The notes: generated by a model from the sequence alone, not told the origin. Shown: positions 1 through 8,862, numbered from the stretch's first letter. The stretch is 39,791 nucleotides of DNA from DASWJQ01 sp036397095 (GCA_036397095.1 DASWJQ010000189.1:1-39791); one strand, 5' to 3'. Made by a program: numbers and translations.

Positions 1-1034
1 GCATCGGCCCGGCTGAATGCCAACCGGACGGCGTCGGGGGCCCAAAAATAGTCGGTGCCCCACCAGCCATACTGCCCACCGGCATTGGCCGCTATCAGCG
101 TCTCCCGACCCAGCACACGTCCCGCCTGCGTCAGGTTCACCAGCACCAAATCGTTGTTGGCCTGCCAGCCGGGAGCAGCCGCACTGGGTTCCACGGTGGA
201 GTAGGCCACGACCAACCGATCGCTTGTCGGGGCCCAAGCCGCAAAATGGACGATGTTGTCGGCCCCGAGGTCCATCGGTTCGAGCTCACCGGCTTCCAGC
301 GGCAGCGCCCACAGGCTGTTGATGGTGTCCTCTTGCTCAACCTCGGCGCGCGTGAAGAGCAGCCAATCCCCCGCTGGCGACAAATCGAACACGCGACCGT
401 CCAGATCACCGCTCAAGGTGAGGGGACGCCGGTTACCGGTCGTGTTTTCCATCAGCCAGGCGTTGCCACCGGAAAGGTAGGCTAGCCGGCCGTTGATCGT
501 CACCGGCGCAAAAGAGGCCTGCGCGCCGATCATTATGATTTCGGGTTGGGCGGGCTCGATCACCGTCGTTTTGACCGGGGTGCGGGAGATATCCTGACCG
601 GCTTCGGTCAGGATGCGATTGGTGATCTCCTGGAGGCCGTTGCGGCCCGCCTGGAGCAGCCGAGTTTCGCCCTCGGGGAGGCCCTCGTTGCGCACCGTCT
701 GCCGTTCGAAAGGTAGCACAATCTCTTCGATTTCGAATCGCTCGCTGACCCGGGTGACGGTCACCAGGGCGCCGTCGGTCAGCACGGTGTACGCAGGGGG
801 CTCGGTGCGGTCGAGTGGCGCCAGGCTGTAGCCGGCGGTCTCAATCGACTGCCGCACCGTCGAACCGGCCGGCACCTGATACGTCCGGGCGACACCGTCG
901 ATGTCAAGTTCGACGCTGATCATGCCGGCCGTCGCCTGTGGACCGGCGCAGCTGGCCAACAAGACAACGGACAGTCCGGCCGCCAACAGGGCGCGTCTCA
1001 ATGGCTTTCCCTGGGGGTTGATGGTTGGCTGCAT
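1..1034 (-). CDS. Secreted lipoprotein with G5-like region and beta-propeller-like repeats (3' end outside window)
   Basis: The reading frame is open from an ATG at 1034 to the window edge, so the C-terminus is missing. The N-terminus has a charged start, a hydrophobic stretch and the lipobox LLASC (Cys at about residue 29), so a lipid-anchored exported protein is expected. A first region (about residues 35-140) resembles DUF348/G5 modules: TYQVPAGSTVRQSIE, then a conserved-looking VTRVSERFEIEEIVLPFE and TVRNEGLPEGETRLLQAG. After it come WD40/TolB-type blade motifs such as DLSPAGDWLLFTRA and AAWAPTSDRLVVAYST, typical of a beta-propeller. A TATAAT-like element (ATTATACC read on the minus strand, about 1042-1049) lies just before the start. 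The role is probably extracellular binding; no catalytic motif is seen in the part present. Confidence 0.75.
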   Translation of the reverse strand, partial: MQPTINPQGKPLRRALLAAGLSVVLLASCAGPQATAGMISVELDIDGVARTYQVPAGSTVRQSIETAGYSLAPLDRTEPPAYTVLTDGALVTVTRVSERFEIEEIVLPFERQTVRNEGLPEGETRLLQAGRNGLQEITNRILTEAGQDISRTPVKTTVIEPAQPEIIMIGAQASFAPVTINGRLAYLSGGNAWLMENTTGNRRPLTLSGDLDGRVFDLSPAGDWLLFTRAEVEQEDTINSLWALPLEAGELEPMDLGADNIVHFAAWAPTSDRLVVAYSTVEPSAAAPGWQANNDLVLVNLTQAGRVLGRETLIAANAGGQYGWWGTDYFWAPDAVRLAFSRAD

Positions 1035-1058
1035 GACCCGCTGGTATAATCGCCGGCG

Positions 1059-1637
1059 CTAACGGACCTGGCCCTGAATGGCCATTTCGCCGTTGTCGAT
1101 CGCCACTGCAGTTAAGCGTATTCCGGTGGCGAGCGGGCCGATGGAGCCTGTGAAGGCCTCCGTAATCATGCCCGACAAACTCGCCAACAGCCCGTCGGGC
1201 ACGGGCAGGGGACCCAGATCCGCCGAGGCAACAGAGAAGGCGAGTGAGCCATCGCTGTTGATGACCGGCTCAATCACGATGAGCCCATCGGCGGAGACGA
1301 GCCCCTCCCCGACCTGGCCGTAAAGATGGATGGCGCCGTCTTGAAGCAAGACAACCGGGTTCGTGATCACCGGCTCGTCTTCCAGCTGTAGGCGGGCGGC
1401 AACAAGCGCGGTCATCTGAGCCTCATTAAGGATGACGCTGAAACTACCATCGCCCGAGATGGTGGCGTTTTCGAACAGCCCTTCGAATTCGCCGAAAGGG
1501 TTGCCGGAGGAAGAGAATGGTGTTGGGGGCGAATCGGGCCCGCCCACATTGAAGTTGCAGCCAAGCATAGCCAGCAGCAAGCTGGCGGCTAAGGCAAGCA
1601 GCGCAAACCTACTCTTTGTCAAGGTGAAAGTACCCAC
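1059..1637 (-). CDS. Small secreted lipoprotein, unknown function
   Basis: About 192 residues from a GTG at 1637, which has an AGGAG Shine-Dalgarno (SD) site 12 bases upstream. A longer in-frame start at 1790 exists but would run deep into scpB on the other strand and lacks a signal peptide. The N-terminus (TLTKSRFALLALAASLLLAMLGC) is a signal peptide ending in a somewhat atypical lipobox (MLGC). The mature protein starts with a Gly/Pro/Ser linker, followed by a domain with alternating hydrophobic strands (FSVILNEAQMTALVAARL, AIHLYGQVGEGLVSADG, AVAIDNGEMAIQGQVR) of the kind seen in lipid-binding beta-sheet lipoproteins. No named family is recognised. The gene is 25 bases upstream of the preceding lipoprotein gene and probably co-transcribed with it. 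Confidence 0.65.
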   Translation of the reverse strand: MGTFTLTKSRFALLALAASLLLAMLGCNFNVGGPDSPPTPFSSSGNPFGEFEGLFENATISGDGSFSVILNEAQMTALVAARLQLEDEPVITNPVVLLQDGAIHLYGQVGEGLVSADGLIVIEPVINSDGSLAFSVASADLGPLPVPDGLLASLSGMITEAFTGSIGPLATGIRLTAVAIDNGEMAIQGQVR

Positions 1638-1714
1638 GTCGCGTGGAATCTCCTGATCAGAATGGTTCGGCCGATTATAGCACGGGCGTTCAGGCCACCC
1701 CTGGCGGGGCGGAA

Positions 1715-2272
1715 GTGCAGCAATTGGCCGCCCGTATCGAGGCGCTGCTCTTTGTTGCACCGACGGCCGTCGACCTGAACCGGTTGGCATCGGCCCTGGA
1801 GGTCACGGCGCGCCAGGCGGAGGAAGCGCTCGGCTGGTTGGAACGAACCTACCACAGCCGTGGATTGGCTCTGGAACGCAGTCGGCATGGTTACCAACTC
1901 ACTTCCGACCCGGCACTGGCCGAGGACATCGAGCGTTTTCTCGAGCTCGAATCGACCTCCCGTCTGACGAAAGCGGCGCTTGAAGTGTTGGCCGTCGTTG
2001 CCTACCAGCAGCCAGTAACCCGGCCGCACATCGATTCGATCCGCGGTGTCAACTCGGACAGCGCCTTGCGCACGCTGGTGCGCTATGGCCTGATTGAAGA
2101 AGTTGGCCGTACCGATGCCCCCGGCCGGCCCATCCTGTATGCCACGACCCCCGACTTCCTCCAGTACTTCGGTCTGGCTTCGCTGGAAGTGTTGCCTCCG
2201 CTGCAGTTGGAGCCGGACCGTGACGCCGACGACGAGTCCGCCGTGAGACCCATTGCGCAGGACGAGTCGTGA
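1715..2272 (+). CDS. scpB: Segregation and condensation protein B (ScpB)
   Basis: ScpB is the winged-helix subunit of the SMC-ScpA-ScpB complex that organises and separates chromosomes. The protein begins like the family (RIEALLFVAPTAVDLNRLASAL, first winged helix). A second winged helix follows, with the hallmark LTKAALEVLAVVAYQQPVTRPHIDSIRGVNSDSALRTLVRYGLIEEVGRTDAPGRPILYATT read in segments, in particular VVAYQQPVTR and RGVNSD. I chose the GTG at 1715 because a GGCGG-type SD site precedes it and it fits the family N-terminus. A GTG at 1643 is also in frame but lies only 5 bases from the divergent gene and upstream of a possible -10 (TTATAG, about 1675). scpA is not adjacent in the visible sequence. 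The stop codon overlaps the rluB-type start by 4 bases. Confidence 0.9.
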   Translation: MQQLAARIEALLFVAPTAVDLNRLASALEVTARQAEEALGWLERTYHSRGLALERSRHGYQLTSDPALAEDIERFLELESTSRLTKAALEVLAVVAYQQPVTRPHIDSIRGVNSDSALRTLVRYGLIEEVGRTDAPGRPILYATTPDFLQYFGLASLEVLPPLQLEPDRDADDESAVRPIAQDES

Positions 2273-3021
2273 GCCAGCGGCTGCAGAAGCTGATGGCGGA
2301 GGCCGGTCTCGGGTCGCGCCGCAGTTGTGAGGAGTTGATCCGGCAGGGGAAGGTCGAGGTCAATGGCCGTGTCGCCAAGCTGGGGGACAAGGCCGATCCG
2401 GGCCAGGATCGGATCTTGGTCGACGGCTCGCCGCTGCCTGCGGCTGAGGCGCCGGTCTACCTGATGCTCAACAAACCACGCGGCGTGCTTTCGTCCCTGC
2501 AATCCCAAGGGGGACTACCCACCGTAGACTCGGTGGTCGACGTGCCGCAGCGGGTCTATCCGGTCGGCCGGCTTGACCGCCAAAGCGAGGGGCTGGTGCT
2601 GCTGACCAATGACGGGGAGCTCACGCACCGGTTGAGCCATCCTCGCTTCGAGCATGAAAAGGAATATCATGTGCTGCTGGACCGCCCGCCCAACGACCGA
2701 GTCCTGAAGGAATGGCGCGCCGGTCCACGTCTTGCCGAGCTGGGCCAGCTGGCCCCGGCCGTTGTCGAGCCGCTCCGGGGCCGCCCCGGCTGGCTGCGGA
2801 TCGTTCTGCACGAAGGCAAGAAGCATCAGATCCGGGACACGGCAGCGCATTTTGGCTACCAGGTCAAGGCGTTGATCCGCAAGCGGATTGGGCCGCTGAA
2901 ACTGGGCGACCTGGCGGCCGGAGCATGGCGCCACCTCACCCCTGAGGAAATCGACGCCCTGCATTCCGGGACCGGTGTGGGAGAGAGCGATCTAGGTAGT
3001 ATGACGGCGGAGGTCGAGTGA
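2269..3021 (+). CDS. rluB: 23S rRNA pseudouridine synthase, RsuA/RluB family
   Basis: The enzyme converts a specific uridine in 23S (RluB-like) or 16S (RsuA-like) rRNA to pseudouridine. An N-terminal S4 RNA-binding domain (residues 1-48, QKLMAEAGLGSRRSCEELI) is followed by the catalytic domain (about 60-240). The catalytic Asp is Asp103 in the motif GRLDRQSEGLVLLTNDGEL. The usual C-terminal EGKKRQIRRM-type motif is present as EGKKHQIRDT, a mild variant. The length of 250 residues is normal. The GTG start overlaps the scpB stop (GTGA), and pairing of scpB with rluB is common in bacteria, which favours RluB over RsuA. Target position cannot be read from sequence. Confidence 0.88.
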   Translation: MSQRLQKLMAEAGLGSRRSCEELIRQGKVEVNGRVAKLGDKADPGQDRILVDGSPLPAAEAPVYLMLNKPRGVLSSLQSQGGLPTVDSVVDVPQRVYPVGRLDRQSEGLVLLTNDGELTHRLSHPRFEHEKEYHVLLDRPPNDRVLKEWRAGPRLAELGQLAPAVVEPLRGRPGWLRIVLHEGKKHQIRDTAAHFGYQVKALIRKRIGPLKLGDLAAGAWRHLTPEEIDALHSGTGVGESDLGSMTAEVE

Positions 3022-6000
3022 TGGAAGCGATCGAGTCCAGAAACGATCAGCCGATGACCCTGCGCGATCGGTTGGCGATGGCCAGCATCAGCGTCGATAT
3101 TGAGTTGATCGCCTTTGCGGTTCTGCTTGTGCTGACGGTGGCCACGCGTTTTTACGATCTCGGCACCCGCGTCATGAGTCATGACGAGAGCCTGCACACC
3201 TACTTCTCGTGGAAGCTGGCCGACGAGGGCAATTTCAGGCACGACCCGCTGATGCATGGGCCGCTCCAATTCCATCTGATCGCCCTATCGTACTTCTTGT
3301 TTGGTGTATCCGATGCCTCGGCGCGCGTGCCGGCCGCCTTGGCCAGTATTGCCGCCGTGGTGCTGATGTGGGGCTTCCGGCGCTGGATTGGCAAGTGGGG
3401 CGCCTTGCTCGGTGCCGTGTTGATGGCCGTGTCGCCGTACATGCTGTATTACGGCCGCTACGTGCGCAACGAAGCCCTGGTCGTTCCCCTGGCATTGGCC
3501 ATGTTCTATGCGGTCTTCCGCTACTACGAGGACAGGCAGCCGCGTTGGCTGTACCTTCTGGCCGGCTCGCTGGCGCTGCATTTCACGGCCAAGGAAACCG
3601 CCTTCATCTATACCGCCCAGCTGATGCTCTTTCTCGGGCTCATGCTGTCGTGGCGTTGGCTGCGATCGCACTGGCAGCGCAATGGACTGCGGATTGGCTT
3701 CATCGCTGGACTGGTGGTCGTGTTCGTCGGGCTGACCCTGGCGGGGGCAGGCCTGTACCTGGACAGCCGGGCTGCCCCAGGCGCTTTGGAGACGGCGCAG
3801 CCAGCCGACCCTTCGGCGGCTGTACCAAGCCCAATGATCGGGCTCCCGCCAACCGCCCAGGCCGGTCTCGTATTGGTCATTCTGGGAGTGGTCTTGTCGG
3901 CAGGCGCGGTGGTTCTCGAATTCCGGGGCCGGCTGCGCTCGGAGTTTCCGGCGCTCGACCTGTTGATTGTGGCTTCGACCATGACTTTGCCGCAGTTGGC
4001 CGCCTTCCCATCACTCATGCTGGGATGGGATCCGCTGGCGTACACCGATCCGGTGGCTCGCACCAAGACTGCGATTGTGCTGGCGATCATGGTGGCAATT
4101 GCGACCGGCATCGGAATTGCCTGGAATTGGCGCCGCTGGCTGATCGCCGCCGGGGTGTTCTTTGGCCTGTTTGCCCTGTTCTACACGACCGTGCTGACCT
4201 ATCCGGACGGTCTTTTTACCGGACTGGTTGGGTCACTCGGCTATTGGCTCGAGCAGCACGAAGTCAACCGGGGCAGTCAACCACTCTACTACTATCTGCT
4301 GATCCAGGTTCCGATCTACGAGTTCCTGCCGGCGATCGGGGCGCTCTTCGCTGGTTATCTTGGCTTGCGCCGCTGGCGCCAACGGAGCCCAGAGGTCCCT
4401 TCGATAGAAGGGCCGGCCGCCGAGCCAACCCAAGGCCCTGCGCGGTTCCCCGTCGTACTGTTCCTCGGATTCTGGGCTTTGACCTCCACGCTGGCCTACA
4501 CCATCGCCGGCGAGCGCATGCCGTGGCTGACCGTCCACATTACCTTTCCATACATTCTGCTGGCCGGTTGGTCCTTTGGCCAGCTCATGCAAACGGTCGA
4601 CTGGCGCCGTCTGGCCGACGGTCGCAGCTGGCTGGTCCTGGGTTTGGCGTTTGCTGCCCTCATCAGCCTGGCCCATCTGATCGGTATGCTGCTCAGCCCA
4701 CAGCCGGCCTTCGACGGTGCCGAGCTCGACCAATTGAGGCGCACGGGGTCCTTTATCTTCTACGGGATCCTGCTTCTGGGCAGCGCCGCCGGCGCGTACT
4801 GGCTGGCCCGGGGCTGGCAGGCGCCTCCGTTGGGGCGATTGCTGGGTGTCGTGCTGTTCGCCATCCTGCTAGCCCTGACCGTGCGCACATCTTTCCGGGC
4901 GGCTTTCATCAACTACGACAGGGCTACGGAGTACTTGGTCTACGCACACTCGGCAACTGGCGTCAAGACCGTGCTTGCCCAGATCGAAGAGCTCTCACGC
5001 CGGACGACGGATGGGATGGGCATTGACGTCGGCTACGATGATGATGTCTCCTGGCCCTTCAGTTGGTACATCCGTCAGTTCCCCAACAACCACTACTACC
5101 AGAACACCCCGAGCCGCGACTTGCTGAACTACCCGGTTGTAATTGCCGGTGACAACAACTGGGCCACCGTCGAGCCAATTCTGGGCGGCCGCTACTTGAC
5201 CTTTGAGTACATCCGCATGTGGTGGCCGATGCAGGACTACTTCGACTTGAGCTGGGAGCGCGTTTGGGGAGCCTTGCGGTCACCGGAATACCGTGTCGCT
5301 TTGTGGGATATCTGGTTCCAGCGAGACTACACGGCCTATGGCCAGCTGACCGGTGGCAACTTCGCCCTCGACCGCTGGAGCCCGGCCGACCGCATGAAGC
5401 TCTACATCCGGCGCGATGTCGCCGCCATGATCTGGGATTATGGAGTAGCACCTCAAGCGCTTGAAGGGGTGTCCCTGGTTGACCCGTATGCCGAGGGCAC
5501 GGTTGCGCTGTCTGCCGACCCGGTGATCGCGCAAGACGTGGGGTTGACCAACCCGCGCGACTTGGTGGTGACGGAACATGGAGACCTGCTGGTGGCCGAC
5601 TCCGGCAACCATCGCATCGTCAAGCTGGATGCCACCGGTCAGGTGCTGGCGACGTGGGGGCAGTTCGGTGCGCCCGATCTGGCTGGACCGCAGCCTGCCT
5701 TCAACGAACCGTGGGGGTTGGCGCTGGCGCCGGATGGCAGCATCTATGTGGCCGACACTTGGAACCACCGGGTGGTCCACCTGAGCGCCGATGGTGAGCC
5801 GCTTGATTCGATCGGTGAGTACGGCGAAGCGCAGACGCTCGAGTCGTTCTGGGGACCGCGCGACGTGGCCGTCGATGCCGACGGTCGGATTTTCGTGGCT
5901 GATACAGGCAACAAACGGATCGTCGTCTTTGACACCGACGGCAATCCGCTGTTTGGCATCGGCAGCGGCGGCGCCGGCCCGGGTCTGCTTGACGAGCCGG

Positions 6001-6380
6001 TCGGATTGGCGGTTGGCCCGGACGGCAGATTGTATGTTGCCGACACCTGGAACCAGCGTATTCAAGTGTTCGAAGAGACTGCACCCAACACGTTCGATCC
6101 GGTCAATGAATGGACGATCGATGGTTGGTACGGTCAATCGCTGAACAACAAACCTTACTTGGATGTATCCTCGGAAGGGGACGTTTGCACCTCAGATCCC
6201 GAGGGCTATCGCATTTTGTGCTTCGAGGCTGACGGCACCTTCAGCGTCGCGTGGGGTGACCTGGGATCGTCCGTCGACCGATTCGGACTGCCTTCAGGGC
6301 TGGCGTTCGCAGGCCAGGACCTGTGGGTGGTTGATAATGGCAACCTGCGGCTGATGAGGTTTGCGCCGCCGTTTCCTTAG
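3021..6380 (+). CDS. TIGR03663/Agl23-type glycosyltransferase-like membrane protein fused to NHL repeats
   Basis: A 1119-residue protein. The first ~660 residues are a polytopic membrane domain of the GT-C/PMT superfamily. The luminal acidic motif characteristic of the group is visible near the start (MSHDESLHTYFSWKLADEG), followed by HGPLQFHLIALSYFLFG and YYGRYVRNEALVVPLALAMFYAVFRYYEDRQP. This pattern matches family TIGR03663 (flippase-activity-associated Agl23 in haloarchaea). A soluble stretch (about 665-830) follows, then four to six NHL beta-propeller repeats (about 840-1115), including LLVADSGNHRIVKLD, IYVADTWNHRVVHLS, IFVADTGNKRIVVFD and LYVADTWNQRIQVFE. An ATG at 3021 overlapping the rluB stop (TGATG) with GGAGG 7 bases before is preferred over GTG 3018. 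The protein probably transfers or handles lipid-linked sugar at the outer face; substrate unknown. Confidence 0.85.
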   Translation: MEAIESRNDQPMTLRDRLAMASISVDIELIAFAVLLVLTVATRFYDLGTRVMSHDESLHTYFSWKLADEGNFRHDPLMHGPLQFHLIALSYFLFGVSDASARVPAALASIAAVVLMWGFRRWIGKWGALLGAVLMAVSPYMLYYGRYVRNEALVVPLALAMFYAVFRYYEDRQPRWLYLLAGSLALHFTAKETAFIYTAQLMLFLGLMLSWRWLRSHWQRNGLRIGFIAGLVVVFVGLTLAGAGLYLDSRAAPGALETAQPADPSAAVPSPMIGLPPTAQAGLVLVILGVVLSAGAVVLEFRGRLRSEFPALDLLIVASTMTLPQLAAFPSLMLGWDPLAYTDPVARTKTAIVLAIMVAIATGIGIAWNWRRWLIAAGVFFGLFALFYTTVLTYPDGLFTGLVGSLGYWLEQHEVNRGSQPLYYYLLIQVPIYEFLPAIGALFAGYLGLRRWRQRSPEVPSIEGPAAEPTQGPARFPVVLFLGFWALTSTLAYTIAGERMPWLTVHITFPYILLAGWSFGQLMQTVDWRRLADGRSWLVLGLAFAALISLAHLIGMLLSPQPAFDGAELDQLRRTGSFIFYGILLLGSAAGAYWLARGWQAPPLGRLLGVVLFAILLALTVRTSFRAAFINYDRATEYLVYAHSATGVKTVLAQIEELSRRTTDGMGIDVGYDDDVSWPFSWYIRQFPNNHYYQNTPSRDLLNYPVVIAGDNNWATVEPILGGRYLTFEYIRMWWPMQDYFDLSWERVWGALRSPEYRVALWDIWFQRDYTAYGQLTGGNFALDRWSPADRMKLYIRRDVAAMIWDYGVAPQALEGVSLVDPYAEGTVALSADPVIAQDVGLTNPRDLVVTEHGDLLVADSGNHRIVKLDATGQVLATWGQFGAPDLAGPQPAFNEPWGLALAPDGSIYVADTWNHRVVHLSADGEPLDSIGEYGEAQTLESFWGPRDVAVDADGRIFVADTGNKRIVVFDTDGNPLFGIGSGGAGPGLLDEPVGLAVGPDGRLYVADTWNQRIQVFEETAPNTFDPVNEWTIDGWYGQSLNNKPYLDVSSEGDVCTSDPEGYRILCFEADGTFSVAWGDLGSSVDRFGLPSGLAFAGQDLWVVDNGNLRLMRFAPPFP

Positions 6381-6384
6381 CCCT

Positions 6385-6415
6385 GCTGTGGCGCTCTGCT
6401 GGGAGCGGGCACAGC
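6385..6415 (+). other. Hairpin between TIGR03663 gene and sucC
   Basis: GCTGTG at 6385-6390 pairs with CACAGC at 6410-6415, and CGCTC at 6392-6396 pairs with GAGCG at 6403-6407, leaving a 6-base loop. There is no following T-run, so an intrinsic terminator is not convincing. It may be an attenuator or an RNA-processing structure ahead of the sucC ribosome site (AAAGGGG, about 6429). Confidence 0.4.
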
Positions 6416-6440
6416 CATCGCAGCTGACAAAGGGGAATGC

Positions 6441-7577
6441 ATGAAGCTTCACGAGTACCAGTCGAAACAGATCTTTGCAGAGCATGGTGTGCCCATTCCC
6501 CGCGGACGCATCGCCGCCACCTCGGTGGAGGCCAAAGCGATCGCCGAAGAACTCGGCGGGCGGGTGGTGATCAAGTCACAAGTGCTGGTGGGCGGCCGCG
6601 GCAAGGCCGGCGGCATACGTCTGGTGAAGACGGCCGACGAAGCTGAAGAGGTCGCCACCCAAATCCTAGGCATGTCGATCAAAGGGCTGCCGGTCCGGCG
6701 CGTGCTGGTGGATGAAGCTGCCGACATCGAAACCGAAATCTACCTGGGTGTCACCAACGACCGCGCCGCACGCAAGCCGATCATGATCTGTTCTTCGGAA
6801 GGGGGCGTCGAAATCGAGGAAGTCGCCCGGACCGATCCCGAAAAGATCGTGCGTGTCCACATCAATCCGCTGCTGGGCCTGCGGGAGTACCAGGCGCGCT
6901 ACCTGGCTTCGGCCATCGAACTTCCACGGGAAGACTGGAAGGCGTTCACCCAGATCGCCCAGAGTCTCTACCGCGCCTACCAGCAAAGCGATGCGACACT
7001 GGCCGAAATCAACCCGCTGGTGCGAACGAAGCACCATGGTCTACTGGCGCTTGATGGCAAGATGGTGGTTGACGACAACGCGCTGTTCCGCCATCCGGGA
7101 CTGGCCGAGATGCGCGACATCGACGCCGAAGAGCCGGCCGAGCGTGAGGCGCGCAAGTACGGCCTGTCTTACGTCAAGCTCGACGGCAGCATTGGCTGCA
7201 TGGTCAATGGCGCTGGCCTTGCCATGGCCACGATGGACGTCATCAAGCTGTTTGGTGGGGAGCCAGCCAATTTCCTCGATATCGGGGGCGGTGCCGGCGC
7301 CGAGAAAGTCGAAGCGGCCCTGCGCATCATCCTGACCGATGCCAACGTCAAGGTTGTCCTGATCAACATCTTCGGTGGCATCACCCGCTGCGACGAAGTA
7401 GCCCGCGGCATTCTGGCGGCGCTGCAGAAGGTCAGCACCGACGTGCCGATGGTAACGCGTCTGGTCGGGACCAATGAAGAAGAGGGGCGCCGCCTGCTGG
7501 CCGACGCCGACATGATGACTGCGACCTCGTTGGCCGATGCCGCTGAGAAGGCCGTGGCTGCGGCCGGAGGGAAGTAG
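6441..7577 (+). CDS. sucC: Succinate-CoA ligase, ADP/GDP-forming, beta subunit
   Basis: The beta subunit of succinyl-CoA synthetase, the TCA-cycle step coupling succinyl-CoA hydrolysis to nucleotide triphosphate formation. The ATP-grasp domain is clear from residue 1 (MKLHEYQSKQIFAEHGVPIPRG), with the nucleotide-binding KSQVLVGGRGKAGGI stretch, the metal-binding AEINPLV and the CoA-ligase domain motifs GAGLAMATMDVIKLFGG and INIFGGITRCDEVARGI. Length 378 residues, close to the usual ~390. An AAAGGGG SD precedes the ATG. sucD follows after 6 bases, so the two subunits are co-translated in one operon. Confidence 0.97.
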   Translation: MKLHEYQSKQIFAEHGVPIPRGRIAATSVEAKAIAEELGGRVVIKSQVLVGGRGKAGGIRLVKTADEAEEVATQILGMSIKGLPVRRVLVDEAADIETEIYLGVTNDRAARKPIMICSSEGGVEIEEVARTDPEKIVRVHINPLLGLREYQARYLASAIELPREDWKAFTQIAQSLYRAYQQSDATLAEINPLVRTKHHGLLALDGKMVVDDNALFRHPGLAEMRDIDAEEPAEREARKYGLSYVKLDGSIGCMVNGAGLAMATMDVIKLFGGEPANFLDIGGGAGAEKVEAALRIILTDANVKVVLINIFGGITRCDEVARGILAALQKVSTDVPMVTRLVGTNEEEGRRLLADADMMTATSLADAAEKAVAAAGGK

Positions 7578-7583
7578 GCAAGC

Positions 7584-8450
7584 ATGAGCATTCTGGCAGA
7601 CAAGGACACTCGCTTGCTGGTGCAGGGAATCACCGGGCGCCAGGGGGAGTTTCACGCCAGCTTGATGCTGGAATACGGCACACAAGTTGTCGCCGGCATG
7701 ACGCCAGGCAAGGGCGGTGAATGGGTGCTCGATGGCAAGGTGCCGGTGTTCGACACGGTGGCAACCGCTGTCGAAGCTACCGGCGCCAATGCCTCGGTCA
7801 TCTTCGTGCCGGCCAAAGCCGGGGCAGACTCGATCATGGAGGCCGCGGATGCCGGACTGCCGTTGATCGTGTGCATCACCGAAGGCATTCCGGTGCAGGA
7901 TATGATGATCGTGCGCGATTATGTTGACCGCAAGGGTGTCCGCCTGGTGGGCCCCAACTGCCCGGGGATCCTGACGCCGGGCGAAACCAAGGTGGGCATC
8001 ATCCCCGGTCATATTGCCGACCCGGGCAGCGTGGGCGTGGTCTCGCGCTCGGGAACACTTACTTACGAAGTGTTGTATGCTCTCAAGGCAAAGGGTCTGG
8101 GCGCTTCGACGTGTGTCGGTATCGGGGGTGATCCTATCAACGGCACCTCCTTCATCGACGCGTTGGAGTTGTTTGAAGCCGACCCGCACACAGACTCGGT
8201 GGTCCTGATCGGTGAGATCGGAGGAACCGACGAGGAGATGGCGGCCCGCTTTATTGCCGATCGCATGACCAAACCCGTGGTTGGCTTCGTCGCTGGCCGT
8301 ACGGCGCCGCCCGGCAAGCGAATGGGACATGCCGGCGCAATTGTCGAAGGCGGATCCGGTCTGGCCGCCGACAAGATCGAGGCGCTTGAGGCCGCCGGCG
8401 TGCGTGTAGCCGAACACCCGGAGCAAATCGCTGAAATGTTGGCCGGCTAG
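7584..8450 (+). CDS. sucD: Succinate-CoA ligase, alpha subunit
   Basis: The alpha subunit binds CoA and carries the phosphohistidine intermediate. The CoA-binding Rossmann region is at the N-terminus (LLVQGITGRQGEFH, residues 11-24), followed by TPGKGG, VGPNCPGILTPGE and SRSGTLTYE. The active-site His is His249 in PPGKRMGHAGAI. Length 288 residues is normal. The start at 7584 has only a modest SD and relies on coupling to sucC 6 bases upstream. A 20-base perfect palindrome covers its stop codon. Confidence 0.97.
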   Translation: MSILADKDTRLLVQGITGRQGEFHASLMLEYGTQVVAGMTPGKGGEWVLDGKVPVFDTVATAVEATGANASVIFVPAKAGADSIMEAADAGLPLIVCITEGIPVQDMMIVRDYVDRKGVRLVGPNCPGILTPGETKVGIIPGHIADPGSVGVVSRSGTLTYEVLYALKAKGLGASTCVGIGGDPINGTSFIDALELFEADPHTDSVVLIGEIGGTDEEMAARFIADRMTKPVVGFVAGRTAPPGKRMGHAGAIVEGGSGLAADKIEALEAAGVRVAEHPEQIAEMLAG

Positions 8451-8458
8451 CCGGCCAA
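8439..8458 (+). other. Perfect 20-base palindrome over the sucD stop codon
   Basis: The sequence TTGGCCGGCT at 8439-8448 is followed directly by its reverse complement to 8458, so the mRNA can form a GC-rich hairpin exactly over the TAG stop. No T-run follows, so it is more likely a 3'-end-protecting or transcription-dampening hairpin between sucCD and the downstream TPR gene than a full terminator. Confidence 0.5.
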
Positions 8459-8481
8459 ACACCTTCCAGGAGGCGTGGCGG

Positions 8482-8862
8482 ATGACGGAAGCGGAACGCG
8501 TCGTAGAAGGGGCTCCCTCGATCGAGGCGCTCGAGGCACAAGCGCGGCAGAAGCCGGATGACATCGGTGCATTGCGTGAGCTAGGCTGGGCGCACTACGG
8601 CCGGGGCCAAACCGAGCAAGCCATCGAAGTGTTCCGCCGGGCGACCGAACGCTTCTCGGAGGATAGCGAAAGCTTCTACGGGCTGGGTCTGTCCCTGGTC
8701 AAGCTAGGGGGGCAGGAGCAAGCGGCGACGCAGGCTTTTGAACAAGCCGTGCAGTTGGCTGACTCGATTCCAGGCAAGATTCGGGCTGAGATGCTGCGCA
8801 AGCTGGCCCAGGGGCATATCAACCAACTCGACCACGGAAGTTGGGATATTCGCGCATTGTAA
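8482..8862 (+). CDS. Small TPR-repeat protein
   Basis: A 126-residue, soluble, all-helical protein with about two to three tetratricopeptide motifs: ALRELGWAHYGRGQTEQAIEVFRRA (about 30-55, A/G/Y/A pattern positions present) and ESFYGLGLSLVKLGGQEQAATQAFEQAV (about 62-90). A strong AGGAGG SD (about 8468) sets the ATG. It probably serves protein-protein contact; no enzymatic motif. It follows sucD by 31 bases and precedes the URO-D-like gene by 7, so it appears to belong to the same transcript, but no functional link to succinyl-CoA synthetase is known to me. Confidence 0.75.
   Translation: MTEAERVVEGAPSIEALEAQARQKPDDIGALRELGWAHYGRGQTEQAIEVFRRATERFSEDSESFYGLGLSLVKLGGQEQAATQAFEQAVQLADSIPGKIRAEMLRKLAQGHINQLDHGSWDIRAL

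Noticed and set aside
3209..5026. A 605-codon open frame in another plus frame over the TIGR03663 gene.
   Set aside because: Arg/Gly/Ala-rich composition without domain motifs, typical of an off-frame read of high-GC DNA; the true frame has clear family and NHL motifs.
7041..8564. A 507-codon antisense open frame over sucC/sucD.
   Set aside because: Mirrors the codon pattern of sucCD, shows no domain and spans two well-supported genes.
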